Part shown: one piece after another, positions 1 through 15,209 of the stretch
Numbering within the stretch: the first letter of the stretch is position 1
Layout of the letters: each line of letters begins with the position of its first letter
Source of the DNA: Rhizophlyctis rosea
Lineage: Eukaryota > Chytridiomycota > Chytridiomycetes > Rhizophlyctidales > Rhizophlyctidaceae
Reading direction: 5' to 3'
Assembly (NCBI GenBank): GCA_027596075.1
Contig: JADGJC010000042.1
Span: 126,564-190,563, forward strand
Length of the DNA stretch: 64,000 nucleotides
Made by a program: the position numbers and the translations under genes
The notes under the pieces: generated by a model
Told to the model about the DNA's origin: nothing
The model's database searches: none
Seen by the model: the letters and a program-made list of their open reading frames with translations, nothing else

Positions 1-11
1 GGATATTACCT

Positions 12-3000
12 ATGCTGAATCCTCCAATCAGAGTCCGCCCAACCGAAGTCGCTTGTTTCCTTCCACCCCACACAGAAGGACATTCACCATCCCACGTCCG
101 CCTCGTTCCCTCACCAACCACCAATCTCCCTCCCAACCCTGTCTGCATCAAAGTTGCCTCAACCCAACAAAACTCAACACTTGATCCCGCCACACAACCT
201 TCCATCTCACTCCCAAAATGGCTAGCAAACCGCTGGAAAGGTGCCGACTCAATAATTGTTCAAGAAGCAGATCACGCCTCACTTCCAAAAGCAACACGCG
301 TAGTTCTCCGCAAATACGGTATGGACCGGCCATGGTTGCCCACCACGGCTGGCGTACGGCATGTGCGGGAGATTTTGAAGCTGCAGCTGGAGGTTGACGA
401 CCAGGAGTGGGATGATGTCTTGGCGGCAGAGTTTGATGGAAGTGTGGTTGGTTGAAATGGAAATTGTTCTGACAAAATCGATGGAACGCTTACCCTTTTC
501 TGACATCCCAACGTGTGCCGCAATAAGGTTGAACCCAATGCAATCATACCGCTGGAAATATCGGGGCGAACTGCACTCTTTCATGTGATATCTGTTGAAG
601 CCGGTGATACCGATCCCAACACTAGTCTCGGAATACCATGTTATGCTTGCACGCGCAACACGAATGTAGAACTCCTCGCAACACTGCCTAGGAATGCTCA
701 ATCACTGGCCTTTGGAGGTTATGTGGAGGAAGTGAACGAACTCAAACTTCTGTTGGGTAAGGTCAGGTTCTTTGATCTTCTTGTGGGAAGTTCGTCCTGA
801 ACCAATATCATCGCAGAAACGACATTCTCACACAACGCATTGTACAAACATCTCAACATCCATCCCACGCGTGCTGTGCTCATAACCGGTCCCGTTGGTG
901 TTGGCAAATCACACTTGATCAAGTAGGATACTGGCATTTCTCATTGAAATCATGCACATGGCTACCAACCGAAACAATGGATGCTAAAAGTCCTGTCTTT
1001 TCACCAGCTACGTATCAGCCGCTCTCGCCAATATCACCACAATCACTATCAGCGTTCTGGAAATGGTCCGCCACGCGGCCGAGTCATCAGATCGGGACGA
1101 GGTAACCCCCATCAAACGGTCATTTCAACAAGCCATGCTGAGCGCCCCTGCTATGATTGTCATCGATGATCTTGATGTACTCGATGAAAGTAAGGAGTTT
1201 TGCAAAGGGTCTGAGATGGCACATGATAGATCACCACTGACGCTTTTTTCTAAAACAGCGTTCAAAGCGCAAGAGCTAGACCGCACCGCCATAGCATCGC
1301 AACTTGCCGACCAACTCCGTAACCTCCCCACATCCTCAGATGTTTGCGTCCTGGCATCGTGCGAGAACATTGCGAGGTTGCCGCCTTCTTTGAGGAAGAT
1401 TAACTCCGGATCTGGAGACGGGTTCGATCGCGTAATCGAGTTGGGTATGCCGTCAAGGTCTGTTTGAATGTTACTTTCTTCGCCTTATTTTTTTTTTTGA
1501 TGAATTTCGAAACGTCTCGAAACTGACGGACAATTTTTGGTCTGATTTTGTGAAAGGAAGCAGCGGGAAGATATTGTCTGGGAGTTACTCGAGGGGATGT
1601 CGCTTGCGGAGGATGAGAAGGTTGGCGAAGAATCGGATGTAAGGCGGAGATTTGCATTTTTGGTTAGCCAGGTACGCCGGAAGGAATCCTTTTCTTCCTC
1701 CCAATCAAGCCGTCCACCCATCGCTTCTGTACGATGGAATAGAGCACTCCGGGTTACGTAGCGCGAGACCTGTACAATCTCGTTTCTCGTGCAGCCGCCA
1801 ATGCCGCCGTTAGGCATCATCAGAGCGAAGCTCAACGAGAAACAACAACGTCGGGACCGGATGCATTGGTGGAAAGATTGGCGGGACTTTCAGTGGATGA
1901 TAGACGGGATGCATCAATCACTTTTGCTGATTTTCAGCGCGCGTTGTCCATCATTACGCCCTTCCATGGGAACGCGGAAGGGTTGGAATCGAAAAAGCCG
2001 AATATTCGGTGGGAGGAAATTGGAGGGTATGTTTTGGAAAATGCATCGGGATATGGTGCCTCATTTCTGCTTTGTTATCGGGGAACAAAGGTTCAATAAA
2101 TCATTCGATCCAGATACGAAGCCCTCAAAAGCCGGTTAATCAAACTCGCCACTTGGCCTTTGGAACGGCCAGAAGTGTTTGAACGGTTGGGAATCCAACC
2201 TCCTTCCGGAATATTGCTGTATGGTCCTTCTGGGTGTGGGAAAACTTCGCTGGTGCATGCGCTTGCGGCGGGGTCGCCGATGAATTTCATGTCTATCAAA
2301 GGGTGGGTCTTACTCTTGGAATATAATCAGTTTTCTTTTATGGACAGTGGAATAATCGGCTCGTGTGGGATCCTTTCATTGATATGCAGGAGTGAAGTTT
2401 TCTCAAAATACCTAGGAGAATCCGAAGCGTCTGTGCGGAAGACCTTTACCGCCGCAAGACGATTGGCGCCATGTTTGTTGTTTTTGGACGAGTTGGATGC
2501 GTTGGGGACGAGGCGAGGTGAGTCAAATTGTAAGTTTTTTATCATCAGTTTCAATATGTGGGCTGAATGAGCCTTTTTTGGTTTTTGGTAGAATGGACAG
2601 ATGAAGGCACCACGGGAGTCAATGAACGGGTGTTGTCGACTTTTCTGAATGAGATGGATGGAGTGCAGGAGCGGAAGGGTGTATTGGTTGTTGCATGTAC
2701 CAATCGCCCTTGGAAGCTGGATGATGCGCTTTTGAGACCTGGTGAGTATGTCATTAGTCCTTTTTAGGAGAGCACTGAAATTTCTCGTGTGAATGTTTCT
2801 CTGAATTTCACACATCCTGCATGAAATCTGATCAATCCTGTCCACCGTGATCTTATCCACAGGGCGGTTCGACCATCACCTGCATGTAAGAATACCCAGT
2901 CGTGAAGATCGCGTAGATATTCTTCGGCGGATGACTGTGGGTATTGGGGAAGGTGTGGAACAGGGAGTAGGGGACGAAAACAAAACAAGACGGCGAACAA

Positions 3001-3397
3001 GTTTGGACAAAGATGTAGATATTGAGAAGATTGCGGATGCAACGGTGGGATTTTCTGGGTCGGATTTGAAGGTTTTGTTGCGGTACGTTTGGGGTTTCGA
3101 TCCAGGTTGCTCTTTTTCCGTGTCTCGACTTTACTCATCTTAATCTGTCACAGAGAATCCGCCATCTTGGCCCTCCGTGAAAATTCTGGTGCAACCTTCA
3201 TATCTCAGCGACACATTGCGGCGGCGTTGGAGGGTGCCATCAAGGAAAGTGATTTAGGGGTTGATCCTTTTGAGGCTACGTTGGTGCCTGAGGAGAAGCG
3301 AGGTGGGATCAAGATGGGATGGTGGAGACCTGCGTGGGTTCCTGAGGAGGATCTGATGCAGTTTGAGGCTTTTGAGAGGGGTGGGAGGGAGGGTTAG
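12..3397 (+). CDS. Two-domain AAA ATPase, AFG2/SPATA5L1-like
   Basis: Multi-exon gene encoding a Cdc48-family ATPase with two AAA modules. Upstream of the first module the reading [15 protein letters not shown] (about 714-760) matches the linker that precedes AAA domain 1 in this family. D1 has Walker [10 protein letters not shown] (about 885-915) and a Walker B reading IVIDDLDVL (about 1155-1185), with DD where most members have DE. D2 begins at 'IRWEEIGG' (about 2005) and has [14 protein letters not shown], Walker [10 protein letters not shown] (2224-2250), the pore-loop context [11 protein letters not shown], Walker [12 protein letters not shown], the [15 protein letters not shown] segment and sensor [18 protein letters not shown]. 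The ERVLS.LNE.DG block and WPL..P linker favour AFG2B/SPATA5L1 (ribosome maturation) over PEX1, though the DDLD Walker B is also seen in PEX1. Introns lie near 455-513, 760-805, 1190-1258 and 2520-2592, among others. No in-frame stop precedes the ATG at 12, so the true start may lie outside the window. Stop at 3395-3397. Confidence 0.65.
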
Positions 3398-3621
3398 GTG
3401 GCCGGAGAGGGTTGGTCTTGCTTCCATGGGATGGGAGTGGGACAATGGATGTATTGAAGGGGTTCGTAACATAGCAATGTATAATTACATGGCATCGGCA
3501 TTTGGGATTTCAGAAAGGTACGCACCCCACTTCTGATCTGCCCCTTCCTCAACTACTCGTAGCCACCCCCTTTGACTTCCTCCTCCCACCGCCACCTGGA
3601 AGTGAGTTGTGGTCGGTGCTG

Positions 3622-4914
3622 TCAGTTGGCACTGCAAATCGGGCTGCTTCGGCGCGTGTGCGCTCTCGATCTAGTTGTTCGAGTTTTGATATGCGCTAAG
3701 GGGTTGGGAGTAAAGAATGAAGAGTTTAGCTGTGTAAGTGAGGAAACTACTTCCGACGAGCGCCCTTACCACAGCAATCTCATTTCGGATCTGGTCCTTG
3801 AACTTGTTTCCACGACCCAACGCCATCATGTCGTCTAGCCATTGGCGACGTTCTTGGATCTCTTGAAGTACTGTAGAAGATGAGGCATGAGGAAGACCGT
3901 ACTCTGGTCAGTTTTTGTGCCCCGATGCACGTTTCCAATAGCCATGCAAAAGAGATCCAATCGCCGCCCTACATACCCATATTGAATTCATCCAACTCTT
4001 CGTCTTCCGGTTGTTCTGAAGAGAGATCGTCGTCATCTTGTGACTCGAGGAGGGCCGGGTCATTGTAGGTTGCCCCGTTGGATGCCATATAGTTCTGCAG
4101 CTTTTGCTTTTCGTGTTGGGAGTTTTCTAGAATTTGCGAGTGCATGTGAGATGGGGGTGAGGGTGAAGGGGAGGGACTGTCAGTTGCTCTGATCTTCCCA
4201 CAGTACGATGACAAGGAGGCAAGGGATAACACATCATTGCCCTTTGTGCTTGCCAATCCCAAATGGGTCATGCGGGGAAACTGACTTTTGGCTGCTCCAC
4301 GAAACATCTCCGGTTCGAAGGCGCCAGAATCAACTATCTTGTCCAGTGTCCTGATGCCTGGTCGGCGCCAATATGATACGGGACATTGGCGCATGCGGGG
4401 AGCTGTTGCAATGGTGAATGCGAGCGAGTCTGGTGGGGGTTCGCGCATTATGGTGGGGTGTGGGGATGGGTTTGCGGGGAGGGATTGTCCATCTGTGAAG
4501 GGAAAGCGCAGTTTTTGATGAAGTTGTGACGCTTGTACTAAACATATGGATATTTGATCGGACCCACCTTGGATTAGGGAATCCAGGAATCGCTGTTGTG
4601 ACAATGACAGTTTGGATTGGTGCATCATGGCTGAAGCCGCCATCGGAGATGCAAGGGAAAGTTAGCACTGTATGACTTCAACCATGTTCCAGAACCGAGT
4701 GGCAAACCGCACATTTCAAAAGTAACCGCGTAGTTCCGCTCAAATCTGACTCCTTCTTCATGCCACCGGTGCTAGATCCCGACGCCGCGGATCCCATCCC
4801 GCTTCGCCATGGTGGTGTGCCAGTCAGGGATATCGTGGATGTACGACGGGAGTGGAGTTTGGGCGGTTCCGCCGGTCTTGGGATGGAGAAGTTGTTGAGG
4901 GATGTCGTTTGCAT
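3622..4914 (-). CDS. UPF0193 protein, EVG1/C22orf23-like (probable flagellar protein)
   Basis: Four-exon model: 4914-4683, 4630-3977, 3870-3770 and 3729-3622, totalling 364 residues. Three blocks match the UPF0193 family as I know it: MMHQSKLSLSQQRFLDSL (animal proteins have MMKESKLT..QQRHL), EKQKLQNYM, and across the 3976-3871 intron NMVLQEIQERRQWLDDMMAL followed by GRGNKFKDQIRNEI. Family members are small coiled-coil proteins associated with cilia and flagella; no enzymatic motif is seen. The N-terminal 80 residues (Ser/Pro-rich, with a CAVC pair) and a proline-rich middle are extra relative to animal proteins. The last exon is the weakest part: if the intron at 3769-3730 is retained, the protein instead ends near 3671. 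Family identity is much surer than the C-terminus. Confidence 0.72.
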
Positions 4915-5241
4915 TGTTGTTAAATAACCTGGACTTGTATGCGGAGTACTCAGATAGGTTTGATTGGGTTGGTGGGAAAGGAAAACTGAAGGTGAGAACC
5001 CTTTTGAGTTTGTTTAGGTGAGCAGCTGGGGGGTTGGTGGCTTGGAAGACGTGTTTTGCTGAAGTGGCACAGTCATGTTCATGACTGCCCCTCTGCCATC
5101 CCGCATAGTGGGGGGAACTGATTGGTATGAGACTGAAGTTATGTTAGATAGGCTCCATTGTGACTACAACTATCTATGTACATCCTGAAGTAAAGGCTGC
5201 TAAATGCTACTTTTCTTTATCCTATCCGCCCTGATATATCT
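4915..5241. other. Intergenic region, no gene seen
   Basis: Lies between the start of the UPF0193 gene and the stop of the seven-helix protein. It should hold the promoter of the former and the 3' end of the latter. No open frame with recognisable content, no RNA gene and no repeat was seen. Confidence 0.5.
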
Positions 5242-6459
5242 CTACACACTAGAACTATCCAGATTGCTTTTCAAAATGTTTCCGCTATTTTGTCTGACCA
5301 TAGTTTGCTTCTCAATTATGCTCTCGTTTTGTGACCCGGCTGTTTTGTCCAGGCCGCTGACCACCCGAGATGGTGGAAGAAAAGAGGTAGGTCTTGACAA
5401 CAAAGCGGGGAAGAACAATCGCATCATTATAATCGCATTGTCGTTGATGAACTCAACAATAGGGATTAAAGAAATGAAAATCAGACCGTAAACTCCCAAA
5501 AGGGCGTTACTGGGCTGAATATAGAGGTTGATCAGTAGGCAATGGTGTTGATGGAGTATGTGATTTGTGACATACCGTCAGTGCCGCCATCACCAAGAAT
5601 CCAAACCAGAAAAGCGTCGTTACGACACCGCAAACACTGCTGACCTGAGATAGCTGAATACAATGGTGATTTAAATGCTTCAAAAGGCCGCTTTCGATAT
5701 AGCGAAATCGTGCTCACTTACAAGATGCATGTCATGTTGTGTTACCGCAATATCCCTCATTCCGCGAAGATTCTTCCACAATGTCCATGCGAACACTCCC
5801 AGAGCGTCTCCGGAATGTATCAATGGATAGGCAATACCCAGATACGGTGATGAGGCGGATTTATGGGGTGTGCCGTTCAATACACATTTAAAGTCAATAA
5901 GCGGGGCTCATTGTTACATATTTAGGCCTGTATCAAAATCCTCTTGAGAAAGCCCTATGGTCAGACAACCGTAGAGCAGTATTACAGCAGCTGATGCCCA
6001 TGTCGCTATTGAGCGTTTCCGAGGATCACTAACCACTTGCAAGGACCGCATAACGGTACTGATGCACAGAAACGGTAAGTGCAGCGTTAAGAACCAGGAA
6101 CTTTTTCCTGCTGCTTCGTCAAGGGGTACAGTTCCCATGATCATCGCTGATAGGACGGCAAAATGACACGTCATGAAGGACGTGGTAATAAGCATTGACG
6201 TTGTGCGGCGATTTCGAGTCCTTATTACGGACAAGAGCCATAGGACCCATCCGATGACGGCGAGGATGGTGCTGACGCCCAAAGTGTACAAAGCGGCGAA
6301 TAGAGAATGGACGTTGGGGCGAAGGGCGGTCACAAAAGAAGAGGAGAATTGTGCAGCGGTTGGATCTGCATAAGCTGGAGGAATGCTGAAGGAATGGAGC
6401 ATGAAAGCTATGGAGGTGTTGAGGCCTTGCTGGACCCCAGTGAAGAGGAGTTCGGCCAT
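5242..6459 (-). CDS. Orphan seven-helix membrane protein (GPCR-like topology)
   Basis: Four exons, 6459-5970, 5906-5722, 5644-5576 and 5514-5242, give 338 residues in one frame. Seven hydrophobic segments are visible in order: around ALYTLGVSTILAVIGWVLWL, LITTSFMTCHFAVLSAMIM, LTLHLPFLCISTVM, ATWASAAVILLY, YPLIHSGDALGVFAWTLW, VVTTLFWFGFLVMAAL and GVYGLIFISLIPIVEFI. The first 50 residues are polar with a short hydrophobic patch, and the tail of about 50 residues is Ser-rich and basic, as expected for a cytosolic tail. No signature of a named receptor class was recognised; it could also be a transporter-like or Pth11-like protein. The first intron uses a weak donor (GTTGTC), chosen because it restores the frame exactly. 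Confidence 0.6.
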
Positions 6460-6867
6460 GGTGGGGTATCAGCAGATTTTGTGAGATGATGAATTCGGCT
6501 TTCCGGATCGGAGGGAGTGGATGAGGTAAAGGAGAGTGAAACACTGAATACGATACGGAGGGTTTGGTGGAGTTTCAGAGCCTCGCCCGATCGTGTCCCC
6601 ATTGATGTGAATGATGTTCAAGGTAAAAAAGTTTCTGGCCGCATTTCGTTGCTGACTCAGATTTGGTGCAAGCCACAGACAGGACCCTGACACGCGCAGC
6701 GATGAAGCTGACAGGTTCCTCCCCACAAAATCCTCCCCATGATTGAGTCAAGTAGGGCACGGTGACCAACACAATCTTTCCTCTTTTTCAAAAAAGGCTA
6801 GGACCGAACACGTCTCGTGATCGCACATTTCAAAACGCATATTTCCCTATCTCTCACAAAGTGAGCA
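6460..6867. other. Divergent promoter region, no gene seen
   Basis: The 408 bases between the ATG of the seven-helix protein (minus strand) and the ATG of the zinc-finger gene (plus strand). It must hold both promoters. Short open frames here have no recognisable content. Confidence 0.5.
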
Positions 6868-8786
6868 ATGAGCTTCTCCTCAAGCTCCACAAGGAGTACA
6901 GGCGGACTAGTGAAGAGTGCACCAACTTCGGCGGAGGGGCGTCTCTGCCATGTTTGCGGCGGAACCTTTGCCAAAGCTTCGCTTCCAGCACATCAAAGGA
7001 CGTACGTCTTCATCTCAGTAACCATTAATTATACAACTTGAATGCAATGTCTGATGAAATATTCGAACGCTGAATTTTCAGATGCGTCAAGCGAAGCGTT
7101 CGAGCATCGCTTGCATCTGGTAATTCCATGCGTAACATAGGACCGGGCTTGGAGCGTATCAGCGCTGTTGGATATCCTTGTACCAGCTGTATGTTATCAT
7201 TGATTAAGTTTGAGCTTCCCTGGTAACTTCACACTCACTACACGTCACATTTTCGACCAATCCAGGCATGCAAAACATCCCCCAACACAAGCTGTCGGAA
7301 CATCTCCGTCTCTGTAAAGCCCCAACATCCGCCCCTCCCATCTCCTCGCTCGCGTCCATGCCATCCTTCCAATCATCATCGACTTCCAGCTTGTATACGC
7401 AGCCGCCACACATGCAATCCTACGAAGTCCGCCGACCGTTTGAATCAACCATAGAAAGGCGGAGAAGTGAAGCAGAGATCCCACCTTCTCAATTTGTAAC
7501 GTCGAGAAGTGTATATCAAAGGCAGAGTGGGAGCTGGCAACAGCAACATCAATACCAGCAACAGCCGCAACAGCCGCTGCTACAGCAGCAAGGTGCTTAT
7601 ATATACGAGCAACAGCAGTACCAAGAACAGTACCAGGATCAGCCCCAACAGCAAATACAAAATCATAAGCGAATACCATATTTGCAAGGCAATAGCGGCA
7701 ACGCCCTGAATAACAGCCCTCAACCCATAAATCGAGAATCCATACTTCCACCATCCAACTTCACTTACCCTACAACATACCACACGGCAGCACACGCAGC
7801 GGAAACATCCAACCCACGGAACGCGCCGCACAAAACCCTTCCAGTCTCGTCGTCTATGATTGCCATGCAGCCACCTCCACAAAAACAAAAGGGAGGAGGA
7901 GGCATGAGTGGGATGGCTGATGGCGATGATTGGGAGGAGGAGGAGGAAACCGGACGGCGAGAGAATAGTGGGCGGCGGGTTGTTTATCATGAAGATGAGC
8001 AGACGGAGGAACCCCCCATGCTTTCAGCGGCGGAAGAGCCTAGATATCCTTGTCCATTATGTGGACGGAAGTTCATGGCGGAAAATCGATTGGTAAAGTT
8101 GCCTCCTTCCTTCGCTTCAAAATCATTCCCACTCTGACCAAATTGTGTTCCGATTCATTAAACAGGCAAAACACACCCAAGCCTGCGCCAAAGCCCAAAA
8201 ATCGCGTAAAGTGTTTGATGCGACGAAGGCCCGCGTCAAAGGTACTGAACTTGAGCAGTACGTGATGAGGAGTAGAGTTGAGAAGGAGAAGGAAAAGGGT
8301 GGGAAGGGTGCAAAAAGGCAGACCTACCACCAAACCGACGACCTCCCTCTGCCCGCACAACACTCCAAACCCTCCTGGCGAATCAAACACGAAAACTTCA
8401 TCCAAATGGTCCGCGCTGCACGTCAACCCCTTCCTCCCCGGCACCAACAGCCCACCACCACTCGCCACTCCTCCACCACATCCTCCCCCACCCGCCCACA
8501 GCAACCGACCTACCAACCAGACCCCTCCCTAATCCCCTGCGACGCCTGCAACCGCCGCTTCAACCCCGACACCGCAGAACGTCACATCCCAATCTGCCGC
8601 GCCGCGAAGCAGAGAGCGCAGTTTAAGGCGGGCGGTGGGGGGAGTCCTGCTAGTGGTGGTGGGAGTAGTGGTGGTGGAGGAGGTTTATCGCCTTCAAAGG
8701 ACGACTTACTGAAGAAGCGGACAGCATATAAACCTCCGCCACCGAAAACGAAGAGCCCGATCAAGATGGCCCAGGCGAGGCGGTAG
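6868..8786 (+). CDS. ZC2HC1-like C2HC zinc-finger protein
   Basis: Four exons (6868-7001, 7082-7188, 7266-8092, 8166-8786) encode 562 residues. Four C2HC fingers are seen: LCHVCGGTFAKASLPAHQRTC (split by intron 1), PCTSC...HKLSEHLRLC (split by intron 2), CPLCGRKFMAENRLAKHTQAC (split by intron 3), and CDACNRRFNPDTAERHIPIC near the C-terminus. The third is followed by the family hallmark SRKVFDATKARVKGTELEQY. This pattern defines the ZC2HC1/FAM164 family, whose animal members have two or three fingers and about 300 residues. This one is longer because of a Gln-rich stretch (7540-7660), an acidic patch and a Gly-rich stretch (about 8626-8690). It is probably nucleic-acid or protein binding; the family is often linked to cilia, but no function can be read from the sequence. 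Confidence 0.85.
7540..7660 (+). repeat. CAG/CAA-rich tract encoding polyglutamine-rich segment
   Basis: Imperfect run of CAG, CAA and CAT codons inside the third exon of the ZC2HC1-like gene, giving a Gln-rich segment interspersed with Tyr. CAA and CAG are mixed, which usually keeps such tracts stable. It is probably a disordered linker between the second and third zinc fingers. Confidence 0.65.
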
Positions 8787-9131
8787 ATGGTAGTGGGGTG
8801 GTTAGATGTATGGATTTGTTGGGGTGTGCTCAAGCACGCATGTGAATAGAAATGTGTTTGACCAAGTGCCTCATATACTTGGATGACCAGCGATGGTCAT
8901 GGACTTCTTGACATGTAATTTCATCGGGGAGCGCACCCAACTTCCTTTCTCCTTCAAGATCTCAACATTGAAAAAATATATATATTCTGAAGAAACCAAA
9001 CACAACAAGTACATCCCCCCAAATCCAACCCTCCAAACCCCTCCCCTCCTCCACCCCAACCATCCGTCCCCCCACCATCTTTGTGTACATCTGATAAAAA
9101 ATCCCCCATCCCTACACCAGACCTCCATCCC
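8787..9131. other. Convergent 3' intergenic region
   Basis: Lies between the stop of the ZC2HC1-like gene (plus) and the stop of the SERCA gene (minus), so it should hold two polyadenylation regions. It includes an AT-rich stretch near 8968-9000. No gene seen. Confidence 0.5.
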
Positions 9132-13046
<3,915 letters not shown>

Positions 13047-13551
13047 GATGAAAGTGTGAATGCTGATTTATATACAGTGAGATAAACACGATGGCAGCCT
13101 TTGCGGAGAAACTACAGAGGCCCGGCTACTGATAGCTCCTGCGGTATAATTGGATGTGTGTACTAAGTGGAGGATGGAGGGTATTCTTGGTGCTAAAATT
13201 AACCTACACGATCTACAGTAGGTGCGTAGGAAAGTTGCAGAAATTACCACGATGGCAATGTGTGGGGGTGAGAGAAGGTGGGCGAATTTCGAAATGGGAT
13301 TTTCCCATTCCCACACAGGGCGCGCCGAGCGTGACTGCATCATCATCATCTGCCCCATCAACCCTGGAATCATTGCGTGGCAGGCTGGCAGCACCCTTTG
13401 TGGTGACGCCACTTCATAAGCCACCGCCTGCAGAAGGTTTCAAAGTGGCCCGGCTTGGGTGGCTATAACGCCAACCGATATTCCACGTGTGGGCTCAATG
13501 GCACGCGCTTAATTTGCTTATGTAATGTTTCCAATCAAAATATTCAGTCAC
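13047..13551. other. Divergent upstream region of the SERCA gene
   Basis: Holds the SERCA promoter and the upstream region of the putative secreted protein. No coding region or RNA recognised. Open frames present are short and of atypical composition. Confidence 0.45.
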
Positions 13552-14764
13552 ATGATCCGCCTCACATTCCTTTTTCCATTTTTGGCACATGCGGCTCAAT
13601 GCAATTTGCGTGGAGACCCAACAACTCGGTTCAGGCCTCTCCAAAGTGCCAAGGAGGCTTTCGGGCCCGATGCGCAATGTATCTGTATTACTCTGTATCA
13701 CTGCTGTATCACTCCATAGCTGTGTCTTGATGCAATGGCTGATCATCCCCTAATCCCACGCTCTTGCAATGCACATCTGTAAACAACCAAACCTCTTCTC
13801 CTTGTTCTTGGTCTCTTCAAACCAAGGGAGCTAGTTCTCATCGCGGGGAAAAAGAAGGAGGGCATTAGCAGACGGTTGTAGAACTGCCACCTGCAACGAG
13901 GGTGTTGGCGTGCTGTGAACTTCCGAATAGCCCGTGAAAAGGCGACTTCCGCCCCCTCCTCTTACTCCCATCCGCCTTTCCCCCCCGCCGGCCTGCCGCA
14001 CCCTGGCCTCCCCCACAAAGACGCCACCCCCAACCACACCACCAGCCCCGCCCCCCCGCACCCCCAACCACACACCGACCCAAGCCNNNNNNNNNNNNNN
14101 NNNNNNNNNNNNNNNNNNNNNNNNNNNNNNNNNNNNNNNNNNNNNNNNNNNNNNNNNNNNNNNNNNNNNNNNNNNNNNNNNNNNNNNNNNNNNNNNNNNN
14201 NNNNNNNNNNNNNNNNNNNNNNNNNNNNNNNNNNNNNNNNNNNNNNNNNNNNNNNNNNNNNNNNNNNNNNNNNNNNNNNNNNNNNNNNNNNNNNNNNNNN
14301 NNNNNNNNNNNNNNNNNNNNNNNNNNNNNNNNNNNNNNNNNNNNNNNNNNNNNNNNNNNNNNNNNNNNNNNNNNNNNNNNNCCCCCTCCCTCCCGCGCAT
14401 AACCCTCCGCCCTTCATCCCCAATGTCCCAATCCCGCCGCACAACAGCCCTCCCCCTCCGCCCAAACGGAACCCTCCCAACATTCTACGGCATATCCCAC
14501 GAAACTTCCTCAGACGCCGTCTCCGCAATCAGAAACATGCACCTCTCGCGTCACTCTAATGCTTCTGAAATCCCAGACTCCCCTACAGGTGTTGCATCTT
14601 CCGTTGTCGGATCATCAGTTGTAGGATCGACGGTTTCGACCGAGAGTTTACCTGTTTACGAGCCTCAGCAACATCATCCGGGGTCTGTTAGTCCGACGGC
14701 GAGGGGGGGTTGGACGCCATTTTGGAGTAGGGATAGGGCGCCGCCTCCGGCTTATTGTCCATAA
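13552..14764 (+). CDS. Putative signal-peptide protein with Pro-rich tail and PPAY motif (interrupted by N gap)
   Basis: Tentative gene. An ATG at 13552 starts MIRLTFLFPFLAHAAQC, a good signal peptide. It is followed by a short Cys-containing stretch up to a possible donor near 13679. Downstream exons are unclear: a reading TSVNNQTSSPCSWSLQTK at about 13768-13830 looks like the next piece of a Cys-rich ectodomain. The assembly gap 14087-14381 hides the middle. After the gap one open frame runs to the stop at 14764; it is Ser/Pro-rich and ends WTPFWSRDRAPPPAYCP, which contains a PPxY-type WW-domain ligand. A secreted head, a hidden transmembrane segment and a cytosolic tail would be a natural layout, but that is inference. 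The two halves could also belong to separate genes. Confidence 0.35.
14087..14381. other. Assembly gap (295 N)
   Basis: Run of N inside the putative secreted/membrane protein gene. The flanks are strongly C-rich on the plus strand (Pro/Thr-rich when read), which may be why the gap was not closed. Confidence 0.99.
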
Positions 14765-15209
14765 CCTTGTATTTAGGGTGGGGGTTGAAGGTCATTAGAC
14801 CAGAGATGATCATAATGATGGTGTTTTTAGAGCTGTGAGTGGTGACAGCCACATAGTTTTTGTCACCCCTTTGTACATAAAATATTACATTCCAGAAGGA
14901 CCTTGTATGAAATATATCAGCAAAAATCTGGCGCTTATATTATAGGAGGATTCAACTCCCATTTGCGGTAGTTCGACGTCCAATCATGATTATGATGTTC
15001 GACGCTCGCTACGTCTCTGAACAAGATATTTACTTATCAGACAAAGTTTAACTTACACAATAGAGCTAATTACAAGAGGTTTCCTTTTTCTTTCCGTTTT
15101 TTACATGGTCTCCACATACACGTTGCAAGGAATGGTGAAGGAAGTCTTTCCCAAAAGATGCGGGATCCGTATTGCAGACCTCTCCCCTCATTCCAAATTC
15201 ACACTCCTC
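14765..15209. other. Convergent 3' intergenic region
   Basis: Lies between the stop of the Pro-rich tail gene (plus) and the stop of the CHIP gene (minus). AT-rich in parts. No gene seen. Confidence 0.5.

Noticed and set aside
12..3397. Firm PEX1 assignment for the AAA ATPase
   Set aside because: The DDLD Walker B of domain 1 fits PEX1, but the linker to domain 2 and the ERVLS.LNEMDG block fit AFG2/SPATA5L1 better.
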